Positions 12,423 to 23,217 of a stretch of DNA of 64,000 nt are shown piece after piece. Below the pieces are notes generated by a model that saw only the letters and a list, made by a program, of their open reading frames with translations, was not told the origin of the DNA and made no database searches. The stretch is from Cinnamomum chago (lineage: Eukaryota > Streptophyta > Magnoliopsida > Laurales > Lauraceae). The position numbers were made by a program, and so were the translations under genes. The DNA is taken from contig CP142456.1 of NCBI GenBank assembly GCA_038049695.1, forward strand, positions 69,467,922 through 69,531,921, read 5' to 3'. Numbering within the stretch: position 1 is the first letter of the stretch; the number at the start of each line of letters is the position of its first letter.

Positions 12423-12677
12423 TTTTCATACTTGCTGCTCCTTTGTTATTTTGCTCCTGGTTCTTTGATAAGCTTGTCTATTTTGGTAGTTACTTGCTAG
12501 TTTCTTGGAATTTACTCTCTCTATCATTCTCCTTAGATACTTATTTTGGTAGATGTTTATGATTGGGATATGGTTATGCACTTCTTAGATTTTCTGTTGC
12601 TTGTTATCTTACTCTCTCTTCTTACTGCTTATTTTCTTAGTAGTATGGTTTCTATCCCTTATTGTCAATTGATGAAC
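12423..12677 (+). other. Untranslated 3' region of element B before the first polypurine tract
   Basis: T-rich, no coding pattern. It separates the third ORF from the first polypurine tract. Confidence 0.6.
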
Positions 12678-12890
12678 AAAAAGGGGGAGTGGTGGTGGTG
12701 TGGTGTGTTTATTTTCTATGATTCCTTTCATTTGATCTTGTTGTGAAAGTCTCTGCAGGTACTTCTGTCATAAGCAAAGCTAAAGTCTCTTTTAGTGTTG
12801 GTCTTGCTTTTAGCTTTTAGTTTAAGTTGGTTTATTGGGTAGAATTTTCATGTAATAGGGGTTTTGTCCATGAATTGCCAAAGGGGGAGA
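12678..12890 (+). promoter_or_regulatory. Two polypurine tracts of element B
   Basis: AAAAAGGGGGAG at 12678-12689 and AAAGGGGGAGA at 12880-12890. The second lies one base before the 3' LTR and is the likely plus-strand primer. The upstream copy, about 200 bp away and next to gatgaaca, is the extra tract typical of Sireviruses. Confidence 0.85.
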
Positions 12891-12891
12891 T

Positions 12892-13846
12892 TGTAAGGAT
12901 TTAATTGGCTAATTCATTGGAGTTTGGACAAAACTGGGATTCCTTATAATCTGTATTGAGTCTAGGAAAGGACTGCAATAGTTCTACAGAGTTTGAACTG
13001 GTCACTCGAGCGAACCATACAACCGCTCGAGCGAACCAAACAGAAGAACATACGCTCGACCTTCCATTTCGTGCGGTCGAACGAACAAGGTACTGGAATG
13101 AAGACTCAGAGTTCGCATGACCGTCGCTCGAGCGAACCTCTCACAGAGAGTTGTTCGCTTGAACGCATTTTAATATCCGCTCGACCAATGAACAAGTGCG
13201 TTGTCCGTCTGTGACCAGAAAGCGGGTCGCTTGAGCGAACCCCATGACCGCTCGAGCGAACCTGGGAATTCTATTTCAAGAAGAACTCCTATTTCTATTC
13301 TCACTGAAAGAAGTTACATGCTTCAAGAAGTCTGAGTTGCACGAATTCTCTCCTATAAATAGGGTATTCATCTCTCCTCTCAAAACAACTCTGAATTAGA
13401 AGAAATCTAAGAGTTTGAGAGATCCATATTTCTGCCCCAAGGCTGCCATTACAGAAGCTATGCTGATGATTCAAGTCTTGGTTTGATTCCACCACTTCTC
13501 CTGAAGACTTCGTTGTTCAAGCGCGGTGAAGGTGCACGGCGAGTAGTCGGCAAGTTCTTTGCAGTCCTTAGGTTGAGTCAGCAACTGGGAAAAAGGGTTG
13601 TGAGTTTTCTTGTAACTTTCAATTTCATAGTGCTTGGTTGTCTGTTGGCCTAGACGATAAGGCCCGTGGTTTTTTACCGAGTAGGGTTTTCCACGTAAAA
13701 ATCATGTGTCATTCTTTCTCTTGTGGTTTGATTGTTTTAAACAGGATTAGGGTTAATTACTAGTTTAATCACTAGTTATTGATATTCATCTGAGATTGTG
13801 TAATCGGGACCTCTGCCTGTGTTAAGGCAAGATAAGTGGTTTTTCA
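12892..13846 (+). repeat. 3' LTR of element B
   Basis: 955 bp, from TGTAAGGATT to TTTTTCA. It repeats 3698-4638 with about 16 substitutions and keeps one more palindrome unit (about nine in total, 13001-13262). TATAAATA lies at 13354-13361. Confidence 0.94.
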
Positions 13847-16591
13847 ATGTAGCATCAATTGCCAAGCCAACTTAGCAGGTATAGCGCTCACCGCACTAGA
13901 CTCTGCTTGGATTATTGACACTAGAGCCTCCAATCACATGTGCTCTTCTTTATCATATTTCTCATCATATTCATCATGCTCCACTCATGTTCAATTACCA
14001 GATGGTTCCCATGCACAAGTCACCCATATTGGAACTATAAGATTTTCTCCAACTTTTCAAATCGATCATGTATTCCATATTCCCTCATTTCTCTTCAATC
14101 TCTTATCTATCAGTCAACTCACAAAATCCCACCAATATTCAGTGACATTTTTTCTTGATCGATGTGTGTTTCAGGACCTGTCCAAGAAGAAGACGATTGG
14201 ACTGGGTAGTGCACATGGCGGCCTCTACTACCTTCAAATCCCTTCTGCACACCTCATCACAGGCACACCCACCATTGATATTTGGCATTGGCGGCTTGGA
14301 CACCCTTCTCATCACCGATTGTCTAAATTAGCTAAAAATGTTCCCTCAATTTCTTGTTCCAATAAATATGTTTGTGATATTTGCCCATAGGCAAAACAAA
14401 CTAAGTTGAGTTTTCCTACTAGTTCCATTTCATCTACAAAACCATTCCAATTAATTCATGTTGACATTTGGGGAAGTTTTTCTCAACAATCCTTGAGTGG
14501 TGCACGTTTCTTTCTTACCATCGTGGATGATTTCTCGAGATGTACTTGGGTATACCTCATGCGTTTTAAGTCGGACACAAAGTATTATTTAAAATCTTTT
14601 TTTGCCATGGTGAAAACCCAATTCCATTGTCAAATAAAACATATGTTTTCTGGTGATGGGGACTTGTTTTTTCCCAAGATTCAACAAGTTCGTTCCGACA
14701 ATGGAATAGAATTCTTGTCAAATGAAATGCAAGATTTCTTTTCTGAAAATGGTATCATCCATCAACACAGTTATGTGTACACACCTCAACAAAATGGCCT
14801 TGTAGAAAGGAAACACCGGCACATTCTAGAGGTTGCCCGGGCGCTAAGATTTCAGGCAAACCTGCCCCTTTCCTTTTGGGGAGATTGCATACTCACTGCT
14901 GCATATTTAATTAACAAAACCCCCACACCTTTACTAGGAAACAAATCGCCCCATGAGATATTGTTTCATTAGCCCCCTCTCTATTCACACCTTCGTATAT
15001 TTGGTTGCCTAGTCTTTGCCCACAATGCACACATCAAACACAAGTTTGACCAATGTGCAAAACCTGGAGTTTTCGTTGGATATCCCTATGCCCAGAAAGG
15101 ATACCGTATATATGATATCAAAAGGAAAACCATTTATGTGTCTAGAGATGTTGTATTTCATGAAACTATCTTTCCCTTCCATGATGTTGTTTCAAGTCCA
15201 ACACCCTCACCAGTTATCCCACTACCTATTGAGGATCATCCACGATACGATTGTGCATCTCCATCTCCATCTGCACCCATCACACAAAACCCATCTTCAC
15301 TTCCTATTGAACTACCTCAGGTTCAAACAGAGTCCCCTGTTGATCAATAAGACTTTATTCAAAATGCACCTGTTGAGGCTCAGACAAATCCACCAACACC
15401 TTCACTTCAGGAAGAAATTCCTATGATCATCATTCCTCCACGTATCACTCGTTCCACTCGAGAACGACGTAAACCACCCTATCTTCAAGATTACCATTGT
15501 TCAACAGTCACTAATGTTGCACTACCTACTCAAATGGCTTCCAACCAAGCTGGTATCCTCTACCCCCATTATCAGTAAATTACATATACTAACTTTTCAA
15601 GTGCCCATCGAGCCTTCTTTTCTGCCATATCCTCCAATGAAGAGCCAAAGTCATTTTCTCAAGCGGTTAAGATACCACACTGGCGTGATGCTATGTCTAC
15701 AGAAATGGCTGCTCTTGAAAACAACCACACATGGAGCCTCATGCCTTTTTCACCCAACAAGAAACCAATTAGGTGTAAGTGGGTTTATAAAATCAAGTAT
15801 CGATCTGATGGCACAATTGAACGATACAAAGCTCACTTAGTTGCCAAAGGCTTCACACAAGTTGAAGGGCTTGATTACCATGATACCTTTGCTCCTGTCG
15901 CCAAGCTCGTCACCGTACGGACACTATTATCAGTTGCTTCTGTTAAGAATTGGTCTCTCCATCAACTTGATGTCAACAACGCCTTTCTCCATGGCGATTT
16001 GGATGAAGAAGTGTACATGACAATTCCACCTGGTTTTTCTCGATAGGGGGAGACTCGAGTTTGCAAACTACATAAATCCCTCTATGGTTTGAAACAAGCT
16101 TTTCGCCAATGGTTTGCAAAGTTTTCCCAAACTCTCCATAATGCCGGATTCTCCCAGTCACGAGCATACTACTCCTTGTTTACCAAGATCATAGGACACT
16201 CTTCCACTTATGTCTTGGTGTATGTTGATGACATCATTGTTACTGGCAATGACCTCTCTGCAATTCATCAACTAAAACATTTTCTTGCACGGAATTTCTT
16301 CATTAAAGATCTTGGGCGCCTAAAATATTTCCTCGGCATTGAGGTTGCACGCCCTCAGCAAGGGATCTTTTTATGTCAATGCAAATATACGTTGGACATT
16401 CTTAAAGATGCAGGATTACTTGGTGCTAAGCCTTCTTCTTTTCCTATGGAACAACACCTTCATTTGACTTTTACTGATGGTGCGCCTTTATTAGATCCTT
16501 CTGCTTATCGTTGACTAGTGGGACATCTCCTTTACCTCACAGTTACTAGACCTGATATTGTCTATTCGGTCCAGATTCTAAGCCAGTTTAT
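13847..16591 (+). pseudogene. Element A pol, first part: protease, integrase, reverse transcriptase
   Basis: Resumes element A after B in one unbroken frame to 16591 but with in-frame stops at 14388, 14970, 15348, 15576, 16044 and 16512. Domains in order: protease (WIIDTRASNHM near 13908; DTRA in place of the usual DSGA); pre-integrase (WHWRLGHPSHHRLSKLA); integrase with Asp in HVDIWG, Asp in RSDNGIEF near 14695 and Glu in LVERKHRHI near 14810; a Pro/Ser linker with FGCLVFAH; and RT ([32 protein letters not shown]) with catalytic YVDDIIVTGN near 16219-16245. The RT end is cut by solo LTR D. Absence of frameshifts with many stops points to decay by base substitution. Confidence 0.92.
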
Positions 16592-18581
16592 TGATGTGAA
16601 TTTAAATTCAATCTTTTAATACTGCAAGTGCACAGTTGTCCTTTTGAGATAGTGGCAAGTATAGGTCGAATCCCACAAGGAGCACTACTAAGTTAAAATT
16701 TAAAATCTGATTTTTTTTCTAAGATTAATAAGTAATTGAGATCCAAGAAAAAAAACTAGAAAAATTCAGAAACACAAACCAATCAAATATATAAAACAGA
16801 TTAGAGCATCCAGATTCCACTAAGCAAGATAATTAATCCATCTATGCAATTATTCTACTATTTGTCTAAAAAATTAACTCAGATCATAAACAAATCAATG
16901 TTTTGGATCCGGAGGACTTGTCTTTCGCAAAAATCAATTTTTAATAAAAAGAATAAGTTTATAACCCAAGACCTCCTTCACCTCATAAAAGAATGAAAAA
17001 TCATAAGCATGACTCATCAAATTAAGCATAAATTATCAAAGGATCTCAGCCATAAGCATAATCTATCAAAATAAGTATAAATCATCAAACTATTTTCATT
17101 AGGAATCAAAACAGAGGTTGCCTAAGGCATGAAGACAGATCTATTGTTCTAATAGAGCATGCATTTAAAAGAGACAAAATAGTAATAGAAAAATAACATA
17201 GATTAAATTAAAGATCTACTTAGCTTCATCTGTATGCTCCAATCCAGGAATCTAGCTAGCCATTGAAAAGAACTCCATAAGTAATTTCATTGATAGCATC
17301 TCCTTGTACAATGATCTCTCAGAAATCTCTTTTCTAAAAATCCTAATTTCTGGAACAAGGCTCCAGAATACCCAAAAATAAAAATTAAATTATATTAATT
17401 AGAGAAAGAAGAGAAAGAGGAGAGAGTGATCATGGACGTCCAAAAGAGGGAGGGGGTTACTCCCGTATGTTACTTTTTAGTTTCTTTTATTTCTCCGGTT
17501 ATCTATCAGATACATTGAATCTGGACACCTTCTCTGCAGATTTGGTTTATCTTCATCGATAAGGTATATCTCTTATCCTTTTTGAATTTGAATGAGGTGG
17601 AAGCTTCTGGAAACCTCTGAGTGGCTTGGCTAATCTTCAAATAGGGTCCCACAAGGGATGTGCAGCAATTGATTATCAACGGTGTGGATTTAATCTGCAA
17701 TCCCGTCTAAAAATTAACATGAAAATCTCCGGACCCATAACTTTGTCAATATAGCTTTCATTTGCACATTCTTGGGCTCCACGAGTATCTACTCTAAATA
17801 AGCTTTCCAACGGTAGGTAAATTTCATCAATCCGACGGTCGAATTGAAAGTTATGGCCATTTGAAGATTAGTTGTCCTGAGAAAAACGAGATTAGCTTTT
17901 ATAATTTGATTTGCAATGGAATCTATCTCTGCACAGCTTTCATTTTTGAAAGGACATCAGATGTGGATGATTCAAACTCTTCTTCTTTTGTTCCAATCAG
18001 AATGATACTCTTTGAATTATCTATTAATAATTTCAAATTTGCAACCACTGTGGACCCTGCCATGTGAGACATTTCATCTGTTTGAATAGTGGGACCTATG
18101 AGAAGTCTTCTACTGTAGTTAGGATTCTTCAAGTGACATGATGAGTGGACCCCTCCTTTGATTGATTTGCATATGGCTTGTGTGGGGTCCACGTGGTGAA
18201 TTCTTCACTTTTCTTCTTTTCAATATTCAATTCAGCAATGCAGGGCCCATGATAACTATGTGTGCTTGAAAGTGGGCTCCGTGACAGAGGTCTGCAATTC
18301 TCATTTTCTGCACATTCTAATTTAACATATTAAATAGTGAAGAGCCCATATTGAAGCGGGACCCATCCGGATAGAGTTCTACTCCAATTGGGACTCTTTG
18401 AAGAAAATTTGCAAAACAGTCTAAGTTAATGCAGAAAATGTATGAAAAGTATGAAAATTTAGATTCCTAGGTGAAAATGCATGAAATGATGAACTTATAT
18501 GAATAATGATGCAAATCACCTAATTAAATCTCTAATTCATCTTAATATGGTGCGTAAATGTGGAAATTCATGAACTCAACA
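16592..18581. mobile_element. Solo LTR (element D) inserted in A
   Basis: 1,990 bp, beginning TGATGTGAATTT and ending CTCAACA (TG...CA), flanked by the perfect 5-bp duplication tttat at 16587-16591 and 18582-18586. Removing it and one tttat restores the A reading frame. It has no coding sequence, PBS, PPT or internal long repeat, so it fits one LTR left after recombination. Near its start is GCAAGTGCACAGTTG followed by TAGGTCGAATCCCACAAGG, a pattern I associate with LTRs of plant gypsy elements. Orientation was not determined. Confidence 0.85.
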
Positions 18582-18820
18582 TTTATGTAGGATCCTCGCA
18601 CTACTCACATGGACGCAGCCACACGAGTGCTTCGTTATCTCAAAGGGACACCTGGAAAAGGCTTATTGCTCTCTTCATCAACTTCACTCACTTTGAGTAG
18701 TTTTTGTGACTCCGATTGGGCAAGCTGCCCTATGACTCGTCGTTCTACCACTGGTTTTTGTGTTTTACTTGGTTCTAATCCCATCTCATAGAAAACAAAG
18801 AAGCAAACTATCGTCTCTCG
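18582..18820 (+). pseudogene. Element A RNase H, first fragment
   Basis: Continues A after [20 protein letters not shown] at 18606-18662, then [20 protein letters not shown], the start of copia RNase H. An in-frame TAG lies at 18588-18590 and another near 18789. The sequence breaks off in the copia VSRSSAEAE motif region at 18820, where element C begins. Confidence 0.9.
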
Positions 18821-19037
18821 TGTTTGAAAGAAGTTCTTTCTCTCTCTCTCTCTCTCTCTCTTTCAGATATTTTAGAAAGGGTTCTATTGTATTATATATA
18901 ATGGAGAAGTTACAGATTACATCAGCTGTATACAAGATAAGGATAAGCATTATTTAATTTTCAAACAATTTCGGGTATATCTGTCATCCTTATCTACAAT
19001 TGCTCTTAGTTGATCCTTATCTTCAGTTATGCTAATA
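18821..19037 (-). repeat. 3' LTR of element C
   Basis: 217 bp; on the minus strand it begins TATTAGCATA and ends CTTTCAAACA. A (CT)n tract lies at 18838-18862 and a TATATATA-like sequence at 18891-18900. A purine tract on the minus strand (plus-strand ttccctcgc at 19037-19045) is the likely PPT. Confidence 0.8.
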
Positions 19038-19046
19038 TTCCCTCGC

Positions 19047-21480
19047 AAGTTAATGGTTCTTGGGCGAACCATGAGCTTGTCTCGAAGCATTGAAAAATGA
19101 GCTGATGTTAAACCTTTTGTGAATATATCGGCCAACTGGCCGAGAGTAGAGACAAACCGCACGATGATTTCTTTGCAGAGAACTTTTTCTCTAATGTAAT
19201 GATAATCCACTTCGATGTGTTTGGTGCGAGCATGAAAAACTGGGTTGGACGCCAAAGAAATGGCACCAATGTTATCACACCAAATAATTGGAGTGCAGGT
19301 GACAGGGACATAGAGGTCCTTGAGAACGGAGAGTATCCACGATATCTCAGCTGTCGATTGAGCCAAAGATCTATATTCAGACTCGGTGCTGGATTTAGCA
19401 ACTGTGGGTTGCTTCTTGGCACTCCAGGAAATGAGATTGCTTCCAAGAAACAGATATTGACCTGAGGTGGATCGTCTATCATCTGGATTGCCAGCCTAAT
19501 CCGCATCGGAGAAGTAGGTTACGGATAGCGGTGACTTGGTAAACTACAGCCCATAAGTAGTCATCCCCTTTATATATCGTAGGATCCGCTTGACCGCCGT
19601 CCAATGGGCAGTGGTAGGAGAGTGCATGAACTGACATACTTGATTTACTGCGAACGTAATATCTGGTCGAGTCCATGTTAAATACTGAAGAGCACCAACA
19701 ACACCACGATATTCTGAGGGATCAGAAAGAGGGTCCCCATCAAAGATACTCAACTTTGTTCCATTGAGAACCGGTGAGGAGTATGGTTTGGCACCATCCA
19801 TCTTGTATTTTTTTAACAAGTCAACAACATATTTGGTTTGAGAAAGGAATAGCCCAGCACTTGACCGGTGAACCTCAAGGCCCAAAAAATAGTGCAGTGT
19901 GCCGAGATCTTTCATTACAAAGACTGAAGCCAACTGATGAATTAAAGTACCTATTGAAGATGGGTTATTTCCCGTAATGATGATATCTTTCGATGAAGAA
20001 GGCCCAAAACATATATAAGAAGAACGATGATAGTGGAGTTATGACACCATACAAAGAGCGATGGATCAGCCACAGATGCATGAAAACCAATAGATGTTAT
20101 GTGAGTGGTGAACCTTTCAAACCAAGCTCGTGGGGCCTGTTTTAGGCCATATAAGGATTTGTGTAAACGACACACATAATCTGGATGCTGAGAATCGACA
20201 AACCCCTGGGGTTGGTGCATGTAGACTTCTTCTTGAAGCTCACCATTGAGGAATGCATTGTTTACGTCAAGTTGACGTATGGGCCAATTAGATTGCACGA
20301 CAAGAGATAAGACAATGCGAATGGTGGTGGGTTTTGCAATAGGACTAAAAGTCTCAGTATAATCAATGCCGGCTTGCTGGTGAAAACCCTTTGCAACTAA
20401 CCGCGCCTTATACCTTTCAATTGTCCCATTAGCTTTATATTTCAATTTATATACCCACTTACAACCCACTATATATGTTCATGTTTGGCTGAGTGGGTAC
20501 AAGTGTCCGGGTACCATTATGTTGAAGAGCATCAAATTCTAAGGCCATCGCTACTTGCCATTTAGGACATTTGGATGCCATACTATAACATGTGGGTTCT
20601 ATTTGGTTTGTAAGAGCATGAAGAGCAGTGGGTAATGGGTGTCTTGTACTTAACCAAATCTTTGGTTTTCGAGTACCATCCTGTGAACGAGTTACCATTG
20701 GGTGCACAATCACTGAACCAGAGACAGAAGCAGTTTGCTGGGGAACGACATTTGCAGCAGTAGCTAGAACAAGCTCACTTGGAAGAACATTCATGGGAGA
20801 CATAGAAGTCCCTGGCGCATCTATGACTGGTGCCACATGGGGTTGAATAGCATTAGGCCTAATTCCAATTGAGAACTGACGACGCAACACAGAGGCGGGT
20901 TGAGAAGGGGACTGAGGCACCGACACTGCAACTGTTGCTATGGATGTGTGCAGAGGTAATTGTTCTGCAATAGATTGCAGTGGAACCAATGGATTAGATG
21001 TCATTTGTCGCATTGTTGGTGGAGTAGGAATTTGCTGATGTGTAGTTGTGGTAGCACATGGTGGCAACTAGACCGTACACTGGGCGGCAACATTGGAGCC
21101 CACTGCTTGGGTAGGAAGTACAACGGAATCTGTCACACATGTTTGAGAATGTGGGACAGCATTCAAAACTGTCTCTGTGACTTGAGAAATTGGTGAGGTA
21201 GACTTCACCAGTTGTTGGCAAAGTAAAAACATTGGGTTAGTGCTCGCTTGGGCAGATGAGAGCGGTTCGGACCGGGCATTTTTCAAAGGAAAAACATGTT
21301 CATTGAATATAATATGACGAGACAAAAAAACACAACCAGTATCCAAATCCAAACACCGATAGCCCAAATGATTGAGACTATAACCAATAAATAAACAGGG
21401 TTAAGACCTGAACTCTAGTTTATGTTTATTGTTTGATTGTAGCCAGGGAAAACAAAGGCAACCAAAGCGACGTAAAAAAT
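19047..21480 (-). pseudogene. Element C partial pol: linker, reverse transcriptase, RNase H
   Basis: Read on the minus strand from right to left: integrase-RT linker (FGCLCFPWL, CLFIGYSLNHLGYRCLD), a long Pro/Thr/Ser/Val linker (20459-21367, with a stop near 21068), RT ([53 protein letters not shown] at 19951-20466; DLGTLHYFLGLEVHRS from 19933), and RNase H (WCDNIGAISLASNPVFH, TKHIEVDYHYIREK, QLADIFTKGL at 18950-19366). The catalytic YVDD is destroyed: after Tyr-Val, a short foreign stretch near 20008-20030 replaces the Asp codons and shifts the frame. Other frame changes occur near 19540. Confidence 0.9.
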
Positions 21481-21511
21481 TATAATTGGGTTGGCAATTG
21501 AATAAGCACTC

Positions 21512-21892
21512 CCCTCCTCTGCTGAAGCAGAGTATCGTGCCATGGCGACACTCACATCTGAACTTCAATGGCTAAAGTATACTTCAATGGCTAAAGTATC
21601 TTTTAAATGATCTTTGTATCCCTCACATGTCGCCCATCCCTCTCTATTGTGATAACCAAGCAGCAATTCACATTGCAGAGAACCCGGTATTTCATGAGCG
21701 CACTAAACACATCGAGATTGATTGCCATTTCGTCCGCGAGAAAATACAATCCAAGTTGATTTCTCCTTGTTACATTCGATCATCTGAACAAATTGCTGAT
21801 ATTTTTACTAAGACTTTGGGCAAGGATCCATTTCATCGTCTTATCAACAAGCTGGGGCGTTACTCATGTACACGCTCCACCTTGAGGGGGAG
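21512..21892 (+). pseudogene. Element A RNase H, last fragment, and polypurine tract
   Basis: Resumes A with SSAEAEYRAMATLTSELQWLK, then CDNQAAIHIAENPVFHERTK and EQIADIFTKTLGKDPFH in another frame, because a 19-bp unit (acttcaatggctaaagtat) is tandemly doubled at 21562-21580 and 21581-21599. TGAGGGGGAG at 21883-21892 is the polypurine tract, touching the 3' LTR. Confidence 0.9.
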
Positions 21893-22190
21893 TATTAGAG
21901 ACAATTACGGGCAATCACAAGTTTGACCAAATCAAATCATTTGGAGATTTCCTTCCTTGCTTGTAGCCTAGATTTTTATTCTTGTTAACTTTAATTTTGA
22001 GATTTGTTAGTTGCCAATATACAGTCAATAGTCATTGTATAGCAATGTTAGCTACAATTTTGGGATTTAATTAGCTGTTAATATTCATTGTAACAGTCAT
22101 CTTTATATACAGATTAATGTAGGATTCTCTCACATTAAGAGAGAAAGCCATCAAACAATTCTTTGTTCTTCTCCATATTCTTTTCTTTCA
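21893..22190 (+). repeat. 3' LTR of element A
   Basis: 298 bp, starts TATTAGAGAC and ends TTTCTTTCA. It matches 2263-2559 and is followed by the target duplication gatct. Confidence 0.94.
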
Positions 22191-22195
22191 GATCT

Positions 22196-22626
22196 TGTGT
22201 CAAATTTATCTCTTTTCATTGAGCATGCTTTCTCATGGCAGCACCAGCACTACAAATAAAAGCTTTTACAAGAAACATAATGATCAAAGATAAAGGAAAA
22301 ATTAAAAACCAATAAGACATAATTACTAGATCAAATATTACAAGCACACATTAATCCAAGGAAAAAAATGTAAGATTAAATCAGACATGGAAAACCCCAT
22401 CTACAATGTAATCCAATACGACCGGCCCAATACCCATTTTTCTTGTTCAAACAATGCAAATATACATTGAAATAAAATAGAAAAAAATGTCAAATTAAAA
22501 CATAAAGAACATTAAGATAGTAGAAATTGAAGTTCTTAAAGTCGCCTTGGGTCCTTCGTGATGAACTTGATGGTAACTATAACTTTATAGAGCAATGACC
22601 GGAATACTATTTTAAAGTGTTCATAA
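22196..22626. other. Intergenic DNA right of element A
   Basis: This continues the pre-insertion sequence that stops at 2262. It is AT-rich with no recognised gene or repeat. Confidence 0.55.
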
Positions 22627-23062
22627 GGTCCGTTTGGGAAGGGAGGAGGGGAGGGGGGGGGGGGAGGGAAAATTTGAGGGGGAAGTAAAATGAAGGGGAG
22701 GGGAGGAAAAATTAATTTTCCCTCCCATTGTTTGGGAAGTAAAAAAGTAAGGGGAAGGAAAGTGAAAAAGTATAATTTTGTTTTTAGTGAGGTACAGAAA
22801 AAAAGACTATTTTACCCTTGTTCTTGAAAAAAATTCAAATAAAGTAAAAGGGCATTTTAGTCATTTCTTCCCTCTCTCCTCACTTTCCCCTCATTTTCCC
22901 CCTTGTTTTGGGGGGAAAATTTTTTAGGCAAAAAGGTGTTTTTTTCCCTCCATTTTCCTCCCCCCCATTTTCCCTCCCCCCTTCCCAAACACCCCCCAAA
23001 AGCACTTTCCCTCCACTTTCCCCCCTTTTTTTCCTCCCCCCATTTCCCCCCCTTCCCAAACT
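22627..23062. mobile_element. Purine/pyrimidine foldback element (MITE-like)
   Basis: The left arm is G/A-rich (22632-22800) and the right arm C/T-rich (22860-23061). The ends are inverted repeats: GTTTGGGAAGGG at 22632 and CCCTTCCCAAAC ending at 23061. The middle is AT-rich. It resembles common plant non-autonomous elements with GTTTGGGAAGGG termini. I see no target duplication, so family and exact ends are open. Confidence 0.55.
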
Positions 23063-23217
23063 GAAAAGCTATTGAACAATTTGTACCGCCAATTCTTTTA
23101 TAATTCACTCATTTTAAGGAAAAAAAATTGTACTCGCAAGTGACCTTAACGCTGACAGCTACAAACATCATAACATTGTTATTAAATAGGAACTGTCCTG
23201 CTATGGCTACTTTGCTG

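Larger units (their letters stand above)
3698..13846 (+). mobile_element. Sirevirus-like Ty1/copia retrotransposon B, nested in A
   Basis: 10,149 bp with LTRs of about 940 and 955 bp and a target duplication aggta/atgta (3693-3697, 13847-13851; one mismatch). Layout: LTR, PBS, long gag with acidic region and coiled coil, protease, integrase, RT, RNase H, a 1.6-kb spacer, an extra ORF, two polypurine tracts, LTR. The long gag, the extra 3' ORF and the doubled AAAAAGGGGGAG tract are traits of the Sirevirus (SIRE1/Maximus) lineage; that placement is inference from family knowledge. About 16 substitutions separate the LTRs (about 1.7%), less than the pair of A, which agrees with B being younger. 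Confidence 0.93.
18821..21511 (-). mobile_element. Truncated copia element C on the minus strand, nested in A
   Basis: About 2.7 kb. Its 3' LTR (18821-19037) is at the left because the element is reversed. To the right follow RNase H, RT and the linker after integrase; gag, protease, most of integrase and the 5' LTR are missing. Element A is continuous across the insertion to within a base, and I see no convincing 5-bp duplication. The right end at about 21511 is therefore a truncation point, set by the resumption of A (SSAEAEYRAMA). Confidence 0.88.
2258..22195 (+). mobile_element. Ty1/copia LTR retrotransposon A, split by three nested insertions
   Basis: A complete but dead copia element. 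LTRs at 2263-2559 and 21893-22190 flank gag, protease, integrase, reverse transcriptase and RNase H, in copia order. The target duplication gatct is exact at 2258-2262 and 22191-22195. Elements B (3698-13846), D (16592-18581) and C (18821-21511) sit inside it. Subtracting them leaves about 5 kb. Across the B insertion the gag and pol frames join without a shift, so A had a single gag-pol frame. The two LTRs differ at about 7 positions plus one indel over 297 bp by my count. Confidence 0.95.
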
